A DNA stretch of 64,000 bases from Vicia villosa (Eukaryota > Streptophyta > Magnoliopsida > Fabales > Fabaceae), in contig NC_081185.1 in the NCBI RefSeq assembly GCF_029867415.1, forward strand, positions 123,818,920 through 123,882,919. Direction: 5' to 3'. The notes beneath the pieces were generated by a model. The model was not told the origin of the DNA. It made no database searches and worked only from the letters and a program-made list of their open reading frames with translations. The translations under genes and the position numbers were made by a program. This document shows, piece after piece, positions 1 through 11,460 of the stretch (the first letter of the stretch is position 1; each line of letters begins with the position of its first letter).

Positions 1-355
1 GCATCATCAGTTTTCCTAAAAGACATCTCATCTTCCTTAAAAACTATATCACAACTTGTGATGCACTTCTTGTGACCTGGTTCTATGCACCATAAGCTAT
101 AGGACTTGACTCCCTCGGGATACCCAAGAAACATGCATGTCACAACTCTAGGTTTGATTTTGCCTTGCCTAATATAAGCATAGGATACACATCCAAATAC
201 TCTAAGTATGTCAAAATTTGATGGATTACCTAACCATACTTCTTTAGGTATCTTCATCCCTAAGGCACTCGAGAGACACTTGTTTATCAGGCAGGATGCA
301 GTCACAACTGCCTCAGCTCAAAACACCTTTTCAATCCAGCACCAACCAACTATAT
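1..355 (-). pseudogene. Ty1/copia integrase C-terminal fragment
   Basis: Read on the minus strand, the frame gives the end of a copia-type integrase core: KVF*AEAVVTASCLIN, then VFGCVSYAYIRQGKIKPR and CMFLGYPEGVKSYSLW, then a stretch leading towards the RT linker that runs off the left edge. In the copia family the first motif reads FWAEA; here the tryptophan codon is TGA, so this copy is dead. It abuts a LINE remnant on the other strand near 360, so it is a truncated piece and not a whole element. The family assignment is firm; the lineage within copia is not determined. Confidence 0.8.
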
Positions 356-364
356 CTATGATTG

Positions 365-1225
365 TTTCACTAATGGTGGAGGGAAAGCGGGGGGGCTTAC
401 TCTCATATTCCCTTATGAGAACATGAATATTCTTTATAGCAATAAATATTGCATTGATGTGTACATGTCTCTTATAGATAGTAGTGATGTGTGTAGAATA
501 ACTTGCATTTATGGATACCCTAACCAAAAAGATAATAACCTTATTTGTAACATTATAAGAGACCTTAGTAGTAATAACACTCATGATGAGTGGATTTGTT
601 TTTGGGGACTTAAAAATAGGCCTTCAGAATACTGAAAAGCTAGGTGGTAACACTGTGCATAATAACATAACTAAGATGTTTAACGATACCATTAGAAATT
701 GCAACCTTTTTTATCTTGGTTTTAAACACAATAATTACACTTGGGCTAATAACCAAACTAGCAGTAATTTCATTCAAGCGAGGATGGATAGGTTTCTTGC
801 CTCCTCTAAGTGGAAAGATAAATATCTTAATCATGATAGCACTCACTTAATCAGATACACTTTGTATCGCTGCCTTATGCTTCTAGAATATTACACTATA
901 ACAACTTTTCCAGGCAACCACAAAATAAGAAAAACAACATAACCAGATATCAAAATGTGTGGAGCACTAAAGCTAAGAGCAACAACATAGTGAAAGTTGT
1001 ATGGGACAATATCCAAGGAAGTCATCAAAAAAACTCAAAACGAAACTTAACGCGCTTGCCAGCTAGGGCAAGAAGAAATTTGGAAACATTCCTGATGCTA
1101 GCTATTAGAGAGGCCGAACAGAAGCTGGAGCAACTAAGAAAAATACACTCCACAAATAAGAATGTATGTAATATCATGGAGGTTGAGAAATACCTAGATG
1201 TTGCCCTCACTACTGAAAGGTAATG
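365..1225 (+). pseudogene. LINE (L1-type) endonuclease-to-RT linker remnant
   Basis: Plus-strand frames show the C-terminal half of an APE-type endonuclease as found in plant L1 LINEs. Recognisable pieces are GGLTLIFPYENMNILYS, then ICFGDLK with NTEKLGGN, then LGFKHNNYTWANNQ and ARMDRFLASSKW. The CFGDL motif and the EKLGGN motif lie in different frames near 600, so there is at least one frameshift. From about 950 to 1,225 the frame resembles the helical linker ahead of RT. No RT follows, so the element is broken at both ends. It is unrelated in position to the minus-strand LINE at 38-41 kb. Confidence 0.72.
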
Positions 1226-1617
1226 CAGCACCATGCTCTGAACACTATCCCAAGAAAAATGCGGTCTCCAATCTTTGCATGCATGAATCTTATCACGTCA
1301 TGTAGCAGACAGGGAAGAATCGCCCAATGAAATGGAAGAATCGCCCAATGAAATGGTGGTGCCAATCTCAATGACTTTAAACTCGACAGCGCAATGCATA
1401 TTCGAGTCTGTTGCAGCATATGCATGCAGGGAATCTCACGTACCAACATGCATGGATTTTATATTCTTCATTAAATATCATTCACATCTCTTTCAAACAC
1501 AAATACTTCTCCAAAATTGCACACAAAGTTACTAGAACATATATACTTCTCATATCAAATTACTAGCACTTATTTACAAAGTTGTTGAGAAAATGTCTCT
1601 ATAACATATGGAGAAGG
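1226..1617. other. Intergenic, no gene recognised
   Basis: I see no coding signal here. A segment of about 20 bases (gaatcgcccaatgaaatgg) is duplicated in tandem at about 1,317-1,355. The remainder is unremarkable AT-rich sequence up to the target duplication of the next transposon. Confidence 0.6.
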
Positions 1618-1759
1618 CCACCGAGCAGGCCCGGCCCTAGGGGTAGGCTAAGAAGGCCACTGCCTAGGGCCTCATTTTTAGTGTATATATATATATAACC
1701 AACAGTCCACTTTTTTAAAACACAATATTACTTCTAAAACACAGTATATAGTGTATATA

Positions 1760-1993
1760 GGAAAATACTTAGATGGACACAGCTATACCACCTAGATTTA
1801 CACACAACCAATCACATTTTTTTATTAATTAAATAATAAAATTAAAATTATCTCTCTCCTCCATTATCACAACCACCCTCCATGTTGGCAATTAAAAACG
1901 AAATTAAATTTTAAATAAATTTAAATTCTCTCTCTTCTTATTGGTTGTTCCTAAATATATGGATTTAGGTCCGTGTCCATGCAAGAATTGTTC
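1760..1993. mobile_element. MITE nested in the hAT element (Mutator-like, 9-bp duplication)
   Basis: This 234-bp unit has imperfect terminal inverted repeats: ACTTAGATGGACAC on the left pairs with the complement of GTGTCCATGCAAG on the right, and ACAACCAAT pairs with ATTGGTTGT. A direct repeat GTGTATATA lies at 1,751-1,759 and 1,994-2,002, fitting a 9-bp duplication of the Mutator superfamily. The repeat falls in a low-complexity TATA stretch, so the duplication is less certain than the inverted repeats. Confidence 0.7.
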
Positions 1994-2002
1994 GTGTATA
2001 TA

Positions 2003-2225
2003 TAACCAACAGTCCACTTTTTTAAAACACAGTATTACTTCTATTTGCATAGTGTATATATGACCAACAATCCACTTTCTTAAAAAATAGTATTACTTTT
2101 ATTTGCATAGTGTATATATGACCAGTATTACTTCTATTTGCATAGTGTATATATGACCAACAATCCACTTTCTTAAAAAATAGTATTACTTTTATTTGCA
2201 TAGTATATATATAACCAACAGTCAG
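2003..2225. repeat. Tandem repeat of about 58 bp inside the hAT element
   Basis: Units begin with accaacagtccact or accaacaatccact and end in tttgcatagtgtatatatg. Starts are near 2,005, 2,063, 2,121 (a short unit lacking its first half), 2,156 and 2,212. A further degenerate unit lies at about 1,696, on the other side of the nested MITE, so the array predates the MITE insertion. Confidence 0.75.
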
Positions 2226-2739
2226 TAAGTATTAGATAGGGTTGTTTTGCAATTTGATTGTGACGTGGCTGTATGAAAAATAAAAAGAAAGTCTAGAACA
2301 AAACAAAATTTGAAAATCAAGGGAAAACAAATCGGCATTACATTTCTTTATTTATAGGTTTTTAATGAGCACAAGAAATAATTAAAAAATAACAATATCT
2401 TTTATCATCAATTAATATATTTACACAACTATAATAATTTTATAAAAAAATTTATAATTTATAAAAACATGAATAAATTGTGGGCTTTTAATATTTTTAC
2501 TAGTTTTTTGAAAAATATAATATTTATCTTCTTTTTTATTAATATAAAGAAAAATTTACCATCAAATAAATGAAATTTATCTAATTTAGACTATTTTTAA
2601 TAAATTCATAGATAAATCTAAAAATAATATTTAAATAAAAAACTAATAATTTTACTAAATAAATAATAAATTTTATTAAAATGATCTTAACTAATTTGCC
2701 TCGGGCCTCCAAATGTGTCGGGCCGGCCCTGCCACCGAG

Positions 2740-3857
2740 AAACACTGATAAATATTGGTTCGTATGTAAGTTTTGACAACATTTTTTATAATTTGTTTGT
2801 TCCTAGATTATTTTTATAAATGTTGACTACATTTTTACCATTTTCATTTTTAAATGAGAACCCAAAAGATAGTGACATGTAGAGTTCAACAACACTTCTA
2901 ATCTTTTTCACTAATGGAAATGCATCATACAGGTAGGCTTATACTCCAATTTGATATTCAACAAGACATTGAGACCAACTAGATGCATGGCTGAGTATCA
3001 CACAAGTTCTACGTCAAACCAAAGAAAATTATAGAAATTAGAAAAACCATTATAAACAAGTTCATCTTCAATGGATAAACTACAGCAATGCTATCTTATG
3101 ATACTATATCATACGCACATAATGTAAATCAAGCTATAAATGCTTGATTTGGCATTGATCTGTTTAAAATTTGTATATATATCACAAATTAGATTACTAT
3201 TTGACCTTCATAACCAATTCATCCACAAGCACTTAGATCCTAACACATTCACATGCACCGCAAACACCAAACAACCTTTCAACCCAACACAACCACCTTA
3301 CACCATACCAACGCTGGCGCCAACAACAAAACCCACCACATTAAATCCAACCACTACAACACCCAACAACAAATCTCACAATTTACCCCCAATAACCTTC
3401 AACTAAAGTTATCATATTTGAAAATTCACTTGATCCTTTTCCATTCAAAAGGGAACTCAGGATTTTTTAAAGCAATAAGGCATGTCTTTGGTAGGTAACT
3501 ACACTCTATGGTCTATAGTTAAACAATTCAGTTAACTCTACAACCCTGTCATATGAGAGAGGCAGTATATGCAAACAGTTTTGAAAGGTTTCCAAATAAA
3601 TGTAAGACAATAGAATACGCAAAATCAAGTAATTCTTATATTCTTCTTGCTGTGCTTGAGTACTGTCAATTTTCGGCACCCAATAAATAGGGCTACATCA
3701 AGCCGAATAAAATCTATATTATCTCTTGAATTTACAAAAAAAGAAAAATTAATAAGTTTTGAATTTTGGCCCAATGCATACTGCAAATCAAAAGGCATGA
3801 GCACTAGCATATTAACTTTGAAAAAATCTACTAATGTCTCCAAAAGGGATAAAAGAT
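2740..3857. other. 3' flank of SUVH4, no gene recognised
   Basis: This is AT-rich DNA between the hAT element and the SUVH4 stop codon. It contains a C/A-rich stretch at about 3,235-3,400 that opens Thr/Pro-rich frames on the plus strand. Composition bias explains these frames and I do not call them genes. The part nearest 3,857 is presumably the SUVH4 3' UTR; I cannot place the poly(A) site. Confidence 0.5.
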
Positions 3858-6800
3858 TTAGAATAATCGCTTTCTGCAGCCTGAAGCTCCACAATAACAC
3901 GGCATTTGCTTTATCTTCCCATCAGAGTCCAAGACGCTATCAAGAGCATAGCCATAGTCATATGTCAACTCCTGCAAGGGTACAATCAGAGATTCAACAC
4001 ATTTGGCAAAACGACAACCAGTATTCCCTCTCTTTTAATATGTAAAAGAAAAAAGAAACCCTCCAAGCAGTATTCCCTCTCTTTTAATACGTACAAATGG
4101 AAAAGGAGAGGACTGTGAAGGAAAAATGAGGATTTGGAAGCATAATTCCCTTCTATTGAACCCCCAATAATTAGTACACATGACTATTTTTTTTGGCCTT
4201 GGGCAAGATCAATAATTTGTACAAGCATGATTCATTTTTATAACTTACAGAGCATGCATTGTTGTTAGGTACAACCTAAAGAACTCATTTGTATAACTTG
4301 TGTATTCTATAAAGGACTAAATAATGAGCATTAGACTTTAGATAGAGGATTTAAAAAAAATCATAATTTATACAATATATTAAATAAACTACCTGTAATG
4401 GGGGTATGTTGTCAGCAGCAAACAGCATCACTCGAGCCAAACGCAAATCATGGTGTGTGCTCAAAACACATTGTACAAACAAATTAGGCTCACAACAATG
4501 GTTTATAAACCTAGCAATATTTCCAGTAGATCCTGCGTCAATACAAAACTCTGGTGCACTATCAGGACTTTGGTCATCATATTTGTCCAAAAGATTGGCA
4601 GCATATGGTACATTTTGTGATCGCCTCTGTCAAAATTAACATTCACCAAGGACAGGAGAAAAAATTTCAACACTGAACTGAATCAACTGGTAGAAAATGA
4701 GTCATGATTTCATAGAAATTATTACCTCCCTTCCTCCAAGACCTTTAATTGTCTGGAGGCAATCGATCTCAAATATATAGTTGTTTTCTAAACAACTGTC
4801 TACATCATCAGTCCTGCCCAGAATTCCCGTGTACTCACACACGGGTGCCCCAGATGGAATAAAATCCCAGGATCGTACAGCCCACCCTTTTTTTGCAGTG
4901 CGAAAAACCTGGGTATTATCAAGATCAATATTTGATTGATTTAAAATTAATATTCAAAAGATGTAAGGAAATCAGTACAACCTCCAGACGATATCGAGGT
5001 CCTTTTTGAGAAATCCGATTCATACAACTAGGACCACAACCACAATTGGGGCCACATTCAAACACGACATCTTTAGCTTCAACCAATCTGTCAATATATT
5101 AAAAATAACATCAGTATTATTACAACAGACTTGATTTAAATGACATTTCACCAGAGTTTCTAACCTGCCACCATCCTTAGATACATAGGGAAACTCAGAG
5201 CCATTGCGCTTTGCACATTCACAGGTTTTTGTATCAGTACAATTGCCTTTGCATTTGCACCCAGAGGCATTCACAGGAAGTTTAACACTTGTTGCAACCT
5301 TCAGAGACTTGAAGTAATTGAAACCTATGTAATGTTCAAAGCAGTGATACATATAAGAAATAGGTACATACATTATAAAAACAATAACAAGAATTCAACT
5401 TTTCCAAGAAAAAATGAAAACGTTATAATGATGATATCAAAGCCTAGTCTAGATAAGTTGTGCCACCCGTCATTTGGTGACCAAGATTATATTTTAGATG
5501 TCCAATTCTGGGCATATGGGAGTGTTTGAGGGTTCCACAATGGATAATGATAGGGTAAGATTAGAGTTATCCAAGATCTAACGGGTCACCCACTATGTAT
5601 TATCAACTAAATCAACATACCTGTGGGTGGAACAGGGGGCTCATCAACCAAATTTGTAGCTGGAATTGGTATTTCTTCCTGACCTCCAGTGATATCCTCG
5701 CATACCAGCCTAAACAAATGAAAGCAAGGATTAGGGAAAATGTAAAATGTATAAAGCATATTAAAAATTCAATTTTTCAGAATTACTTCACATTACCCTC
5801 GTATTTCTGCAACAGACTGAGGCACGCGTCCACTTGTGAAATAAACCTGACATCAAAGGAAGATGAGCTAAAAAAGAAACAAAGTGACAGATGAACTATG
5901 ACCATATGTAGAAATCAAGATAAAGAGAACTGTTTGTATGCCAAATCTTTCTTTCAAGAGAATATTAAAACAAAGTGTACTTCTGTAATTATTGATAAAA
6001 CACACATGGAAACACATGACATGTTATAAAAACCAAACTCTTGAACACATTTTGTAATTTAATGAGATAAAATCTTAAATTTTCTTCTGTTTAATCATTC
6101 CCTATTACCTTGTAAGTATCACTAATGTAATTAGATTGGTATCATTATAAATACAAACCATTGAGAACTAATACCACATTGCAGCTTAATTACCATTTTA
6201 GTATTATTAATAAATTCATTTGTGATAGAATAGTCTAATAGGAGTTGCAATTGCGGTCTTCTAATGAATATTGGGAATTAGGCGACGGAGCTATCAACTT
6301 TGTATCTTGAAGAAATGTAGCTCCCAATGAGCCTCAGCAATAAGTAATAACAACTAGTTTCTCCATCTTCAACCACACCCTCATTCTATTTATTCTTCTG
6401 CCTTTTTAATTTATACACATTCCAAGACCTGGCACTTTACCACCCAGATTTCCAAACATTGCCACCCACCTATACATGTCTTACAGCCCGCCACTTAACC
6501 ATTCACATCACCCAACAAAGCACGACGTACATCAACACCCACCTATCCATGCCTTACATACCCCTACCCCAAAAACCACAACCCTTAATGGCAAATTTTG
6601 AAGTACATCTAAAAATCATAATTTTACACCCCAAGAAACCACAACCTAATAACTCAGAAATTAAAACTGATCAGGAATAACAGATCAGAACAAGTTAATC
6701 TACCAAAAGCACAAGGAAACTGAAAACAATTAAGGGCAGTTTAATGAAAAGGACTAAAATGTGGATAGTGGCTGAAAAAGAATAGATGATACAGAAACTA

Positions 6801-9800
6801 AACTCAGAAACCTCTGCTCAGTTATAAAGAAAAGGGAAATATCAAAGATAGAGAGGAAGATGATGAAGAAGAGGGTGAAGAAGGTTTTGATTAAAGAACC
6901 AATGTACCCTAAATAAATTAAATTTGGATGTTTAATTTAAAATATAATTTGTTGATTTGAACCTCTGCATTGATCTCAGATAGCAGCACATATGCCGAAC
7001 CACAAAATGACTATGGAAGGATATCCACTACTACAAAGAATAAAAAACAATATACAAACTAAACATGAATCCTAACAGGTGCAATCAAGACAGAACTTGA
7101 AATTTATAAGTGAGGCATAACAAAGATGGGTAAAAATAGTTGGTTGTTGAGGATGAGAGTGAGGATGTTGAGGTGCCGGCAGGACAAAATGTTTGATAAC
7201 AACTTTACAATAAAACATATTAGGAGGCAACATATAAAAATACAAGCAACAATTGAAAGATGAAGCTAGAAAAAATATAGTTAAACCTGATTCGTGGTTA
7301 ATGTAGGCTGTCCATCAACCCTCCTAAGCCGAAACTTGAAGACTGTGAAGCCGGATATTCCCTTCTCTGCCCAATAATTAACAACCTGCAAAACAACCAC
7401 AACAATTAAAATATGGAATTATTATTGCTGGTTAGATAATTGTAGTAAGTTCAAAACACAATAACTAATAATACAAGTGAATGTAATTATCATGAATATA
7501 TCCTTCAACTACCAATCAAAAATTATTGCCCAACACTTAAACACTATATAGGCATACATATATGAGTCAACTTACAAATTTAAATACACAAACATACAGT
7601 GAAAAATAAATATGTAAAGACAGATAGCATGTATCTTGTTTACCATTATTTAAAATATTAATATCTGATATTTTTAGCCGCCTTTTACATATGTGTGTGT
7701 GTCGTGCATGCATACGTGGGCATGCAAAATGGAGATTCAATTATTATAGGGAAACAGATTTAAGTAATAAAGTCATCAGAGAACTTACCTTGTACAATCC
7801 ATCATATGTATAAACTTTACGAGTATAACTGTCACGAGAGTTATGACCTCGAATCACCCTTACTGGCACACATTGCTCTGAACAGTTCTACACATGAGAA
7901 CAAATCATGTTAGATGTGCCTTAGAACATCAATAGAGTAAAATGGATTAGAGAAACATGCCATACTATAAAGAACATAGGTGCATGAAAGAATACAAAAG
8001 TAAGGTTCATTGGCTGGTTATTTATGCTTTTGGGTGAATTGTTGGAAGCATTCTGCAGATAGAATAATGTTTGCTACAATCATTAGAAAGCATACCTTGA
8101 GTGCTAAATTACCCCGCTCCATTTTCTGATCTCCCATTTGACGCTTATTACCAGTCAGGTTGTGGCCACCTTGACCAGTGTAAACGACATCTTCGGCATT
8201 ATCGAGGTCATCTTCATACATTCCAGAAATAACAATGGCCACAGCAACTGGGAGATTGTAGCTGTTGTACTGCAACAACCAAAGAGATGAAAGTAAAAAG
8301 ATAGGGGTTTGTAAGGAACATTATAGTAAAAAATCTATTAATTAGGATCATATGAATCACTTGAGATCTTTTGATATGAAAAATTAAACTACTTAACAAA
8401 ATAAGGGCAATAAGAAGTTGTATTACCTCTTTGGAATAAGATTGGCCCATATAATCGATGCCATTTAACCAGTGGCTATGAAAACCAATCGCCACCATTT
8501 CCGCACGAGAATAAAACTGATATCCAACCTCGACGCCTTGAATATTAGAAAATTTAAATACATTACAAGCAAAAATAAACGGTAATTATTGATGAAACAT
8601 GAAATAAGCTAATTATAACATTTGTTATGCTATAAAAAATGAACAGTTAATACACACAAGATGAAGCTGCCAACCTGGAATATCGCCAATTCTCTTTTCA
8701 GGGAACAGTATCTCATTATTTTGCATCATCTGCAAGATCTCCAATACAAAGACAGTGTTAAAAGAAAACAAGTTAGATACAACTAAACTGATTTGCTTCT
8801 GGCTGAAGCTTCTTTTGGCAAAATAATACTTTTTGGACAACTCGAGTGATCATTAAGATTATTCCCCTAGCAACAATTGGAATCAAAGTACCAGAATAAG
8901 AATAAAATCAAAACAAAGGAACATATGAAAAATAAATAGAAGTAAAAGTACTCTTTTAAATTGTTTCAAAGATATGGCTCATAGCAAACAAAAAGTAAGG
9001 CATCGATAAATACGAAGATAAAAATCAACTAAGAAACACTACCAATCAAAAGATGAATAAGGTAAATTCATAACAAGTTAGCAACGGCACTGACAATCAG
9101 TGTTATCAAATTGCGGAGCCATGCCAGCTATGGCGGATATATACCGTTTTGGGCTCGCCGCAATGGTAAATATCGGCCAATATTGCACGTTTTTCTGCCA
9201 TAATCCGCTATAACGGCGCCGTAATGCAGCCTGTATGACAGGATTTTGGCTCTCCGGCATCGATAACACTACTGACAATCCAAGAAAGTAAAATCTAAAC
9301 TAAATGGTCAGATAGAAAATATCAGCAGACTGTGTAGCCGATAATCAAGATTCAACAGAATCAATTATTTACTTGCCTTGGTCAATGCCTTCAGATCAGG
9401 TCGCTTGGCGGCGCCGCTCTTTGGTTCTACAGGCAAAGTATCCTTCTACACAAGTTAAAACATAAAGAGTTTTGTAAGCAGTATACTGCAAACAAGGTAT
9501 TTAACAAACAATGCAGCTCAGGCCTAAACTTGCGATGAGTGTCTAGTGTGTGACATTGAAACACAAATAATAAAAGCCACACCAACTGCAGAGAGCTTTA
9601 CCTTAGCATTTTTCTTCCCAGCAGCTGACTTAGAATTCTTCCCAGGAGATTTCTTTGCAGGAGATTTCTTGGGAGATTTTTTGGGAGATTTTTTCTTCTT
9701 CTCAGCTTCAGCTCTTGCCTTAGCACACCTCTCCTCTTCCTCCTGTACATTTGAAAGATGAATTACTTCAAGCAAAACAAGGCGATCATAAGAGACAAAT

Positions 9801-10426
9801 CACAGCTAGATAAAGAAAAACTATAACAAACTGTAACTGACCTGAACCAAATGGAGATAGTGTTTATTAAACAATCTGATAGTATCCTTCACCTTAGCTG
9901 CGTAACTCTTTTCAGCTGATGCATCACCTGGATTTTCAGAATCCACCTTCATTTTCTCATCCCAAACCTCCATCAGCTCACGCTTCTCATCCATAGCAGA
10001 CTTCTTCTTCTTCATTTGTTTCTCCGGAGCAGCCTCCTCATTACTCTTTGTCTGTAAATCAGACTCAACCTCTTCTTTCACCACGCTCTCTTCCTCGCCA
10101 TGACTTTTCTTAACGCGTTTGTTCGACTTTCCCTTTGCCGTCACAACCACGCTTGATTTCTTCCGCTCTTCGACAACCTCTACACTCCGTCGAAGCTTAA
10201 CCTCCTCCATCTCTTTAAGCTTAGCTGCCTGGATTCTAGAGCTCGATCTACGTTGAGACATTGGTGTTTCTTTCGGTTCAGCTTTCTTAGCACCACCGTA
10301 TTTCACCGTTACTTTAACCTTAGGGTTCGTCTCAGTCTCCGGAGAAACCACCAAATGCTGCGGAACGACGCCACTACCACTGTCGTTGGCAATAGAATCG
10401 TTAATCTCGAACGAGTTGGCAACCAT
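3858..10426 (-). CDS. SUVH4: Histone H3K9 methyltransferase, SUVH4/KRYPTONITE type (15 coding exons)
   Basis: Nuclear methyltransferase that, in Arabidopsis, reads CHG-methylated DNA through its SRA domain and methylates H3K9 for CMT3-dependent silencing. Coding exons on the minus strand: 10426-9842, 9742-9602, 9445-9377, 8729-8675, 8536-8427, 8269-8096, 7887-7789, 7385-7287, 5846-5797, 5709-5621, 5324-5165, 5087-4982, 4908-4726, 4626-4393, 3971-3858. Phases agree at every junction and give 755 residues; the Arabidopsis protein is nearer 620, the excess being a Lys/Glu/Ser-rich N-terminus with KKSPKK repeats (about 1-265). SRA spans about 275-444 (GDIPGVEVGYQF). Pre-SET (513-565) has nine cysteines. 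SET spans about 580-730 (CEYTG, ELTYDYGY), and post-SET is CYCGASGC. The usual NHSC motif reads NHCC at 682-685. Intron 3 has a GC donor. The start is chosen as MVANSF, just after a probable 5' UTR splice acceptor. SUVH4 is preferred over other SUVH members because of the SET C-terminal wording (HHDLRLARVMLFAADNI, LDSDGKIKQMPC). Confidence 0.93.
4018..4098. repeat. Tandem duplication of about 50 bp in the last SUVH4 intron
   Basis: The string cagtattccctctcttttaa occurs at about 4,019 and again at about 4,068. The spacing makes a short tandem duplication in intron 14, between the exons ending at 4,393 and starting at 3,971. Confidence 0.7.
5847..7286 (-). other. Intron 8 of SUVH4 (1,440 bp)
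   Basis: The longest intron of the gene, bounded by a GT donor next to the exon ending at 7,287 and an AG acceptor next to the exon starting at 5,846. It contains a C/A-rich stretch at about 6,360-6,600 and a purine-rich stretch at about 6,830-6,890. I find no terminal repeats or coding sequence that would show an inserted element. Confidence 0.75.
9099..9270. mobile_element. MITE in intron 3 of SUVH4
   Basis: A 172-bp element with terminal inverted repeats: AGTGTTATCAAATTGCGGAG on the left and the complement of CTCTCCGGCATCGATAACACT on the right. The direct repeat ACTGACAATC lies at 9,089-9,098 and 9,271-9,280 and is exact over 10 bases, which fits a Mutator-type 9-10 bp duplication. The interior is GC-rich compared with the intron and contains further complementary stretches, so the whole element can fold on itself. 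Confidence 0.85.
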
Positions 10427-10640
10427 GGAAACCTGCAAAATCGAAACGAGAAGGTTATAGGTTAAGAAAATGCTGATCGATTAAGAGAATCAACGCTGAA
10501 AAACACTTGAGATTGAAGAATTACAGTGGAGAGATGATTCTGAAGATTTTCTAGGGTTTGGAGAGAGAGAGAGAGCTAGAGAGAGAGAGTGAAGAGCGAG
10601 AAAATGCAATGAACAATTGCTAACTCGTGTACGATTGAGT
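10427..10640 (-). promoter_or_regulatory. SUVH4 5' leader with probable 5' UTR intron
   Basis: Upstream of the ATG the minus strand reads a pyrimidine-rich tract ending in GATTTTGCAG six bases before the start codon, a good splice acceptor. A candidate donor, CACT followed by GTAATT, lies at about 10,524-10,530. Beyond it is a GA/CT microsatellite (about 10,559-10,590), a common feature of plant leaders. The transcription start is not determined. A T-rich stretch at 10,710-10,760 (A-rich on the coding strand) could hold the TATA element. Confidence 0.55.
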
Positions 10641-11460
10641 GATGATGATTAATAGCTCCACTCTCACACGGTGTGGAAGAGTGAAAGGCCATTCCCGAAA
10701 TTTTGGGAATTTTTTTATTTTTTTACTTTATTTTATTTTATTCTATTTTTTGGATTTTGTTTTTTATTTTCGGTTTCCCGCTTCACGTTATTTTGATATC
10801 CGATACTCGCGGTATGGACGAAAAGGTGCAAGTGCAATGCTTCGCATGAGTAATGCGTGTATGTGTTTGAAATTGAATTAAGTAAATTGTTGCTATTGGA
10901 ATGTTTTTCAAATTTAAAAATCTGATAAGAATGTGTTTTGACCGTTTGATTGTATAGCTGGTGGCTACTCTGTTTTTTTGCATTTGATAAGCAATAAAAT
11001 TTGTTTATTTTATTACACTTTTCATTTTCAAATTTCAAAACCTTTTTTATGGCAATAATCAAATCTAGAAAGTTCTAGAGATTAGTCCTTTCCATTTTTA
11101 ATATCACAAATACTTATCACTTATTGTGTTATTCAATGTATTAGGTGGTCATATAGAACGAACTTTTTTTATTCTTATATTCTAATTCAACGGACAAAAA
11201 TTATTCAATAGAAAATAGTCATTTAAAATAGGAATTCTAATTCAATGGACAAAAATTATTAAATAGAAAATAATTGTTTAAATTTGGATTCGATAGTGTG
11301 CAATTTTGTTTAAAATTAATTTAAAAACTAAAAGTTAAATATATTTAGACGTATTTTGTAAAAAAAAAAGTTTAAAATGGAATGATTTTTGAATTTTTTT
11401 TAAAAAAGTCAAATTAAATTTATCATCCGTGATGTTTATCTATCTTTGAGACAATTTGAT
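10641..11460. other. SUVH4 upstream region; right half is duplicated at 41.75 kb
   Basis: No coding sequence is seen. From about 11,040 to 11,460 the sequence aligns by eye with about 41,750-42,100. Shared anchors include attcaacggacaaaaa, aaatatattta, ggaatgatttttgaatt and gagacaattt. The two copies are clearly diverged. Confidence 0.65.

Larger units (their letters stand above)
1626..2731. mobile_element. Non-autonomous hAT-type element, 1.1 kb
   Basis: The ends are CAGGCCCGGCCCTAGGGG on the left and GTCGGGCCGGCCCTG on the right. Read inwards they form GC-rich terminal inverted repeats in the otherwise AT-rich element. An exact 8-bp duplication, CCACCGAG, flanks it at 1,618-1,625 and 2,732-2,739, which is the hAT signature. 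No transposase is encoded. The interior holds a nested MITE, a 58-bp tandem repeat and about 500 bp of AT-rich filler. Confidence 0.85.

Noticed and set aside
3140..3498. Thr/Pro-rich and His/Gln-rich frames downstream of SUVH4
   Set aside because: They come from a C/A-rich low-complexity stretch; no splice sites or start context support a gene.
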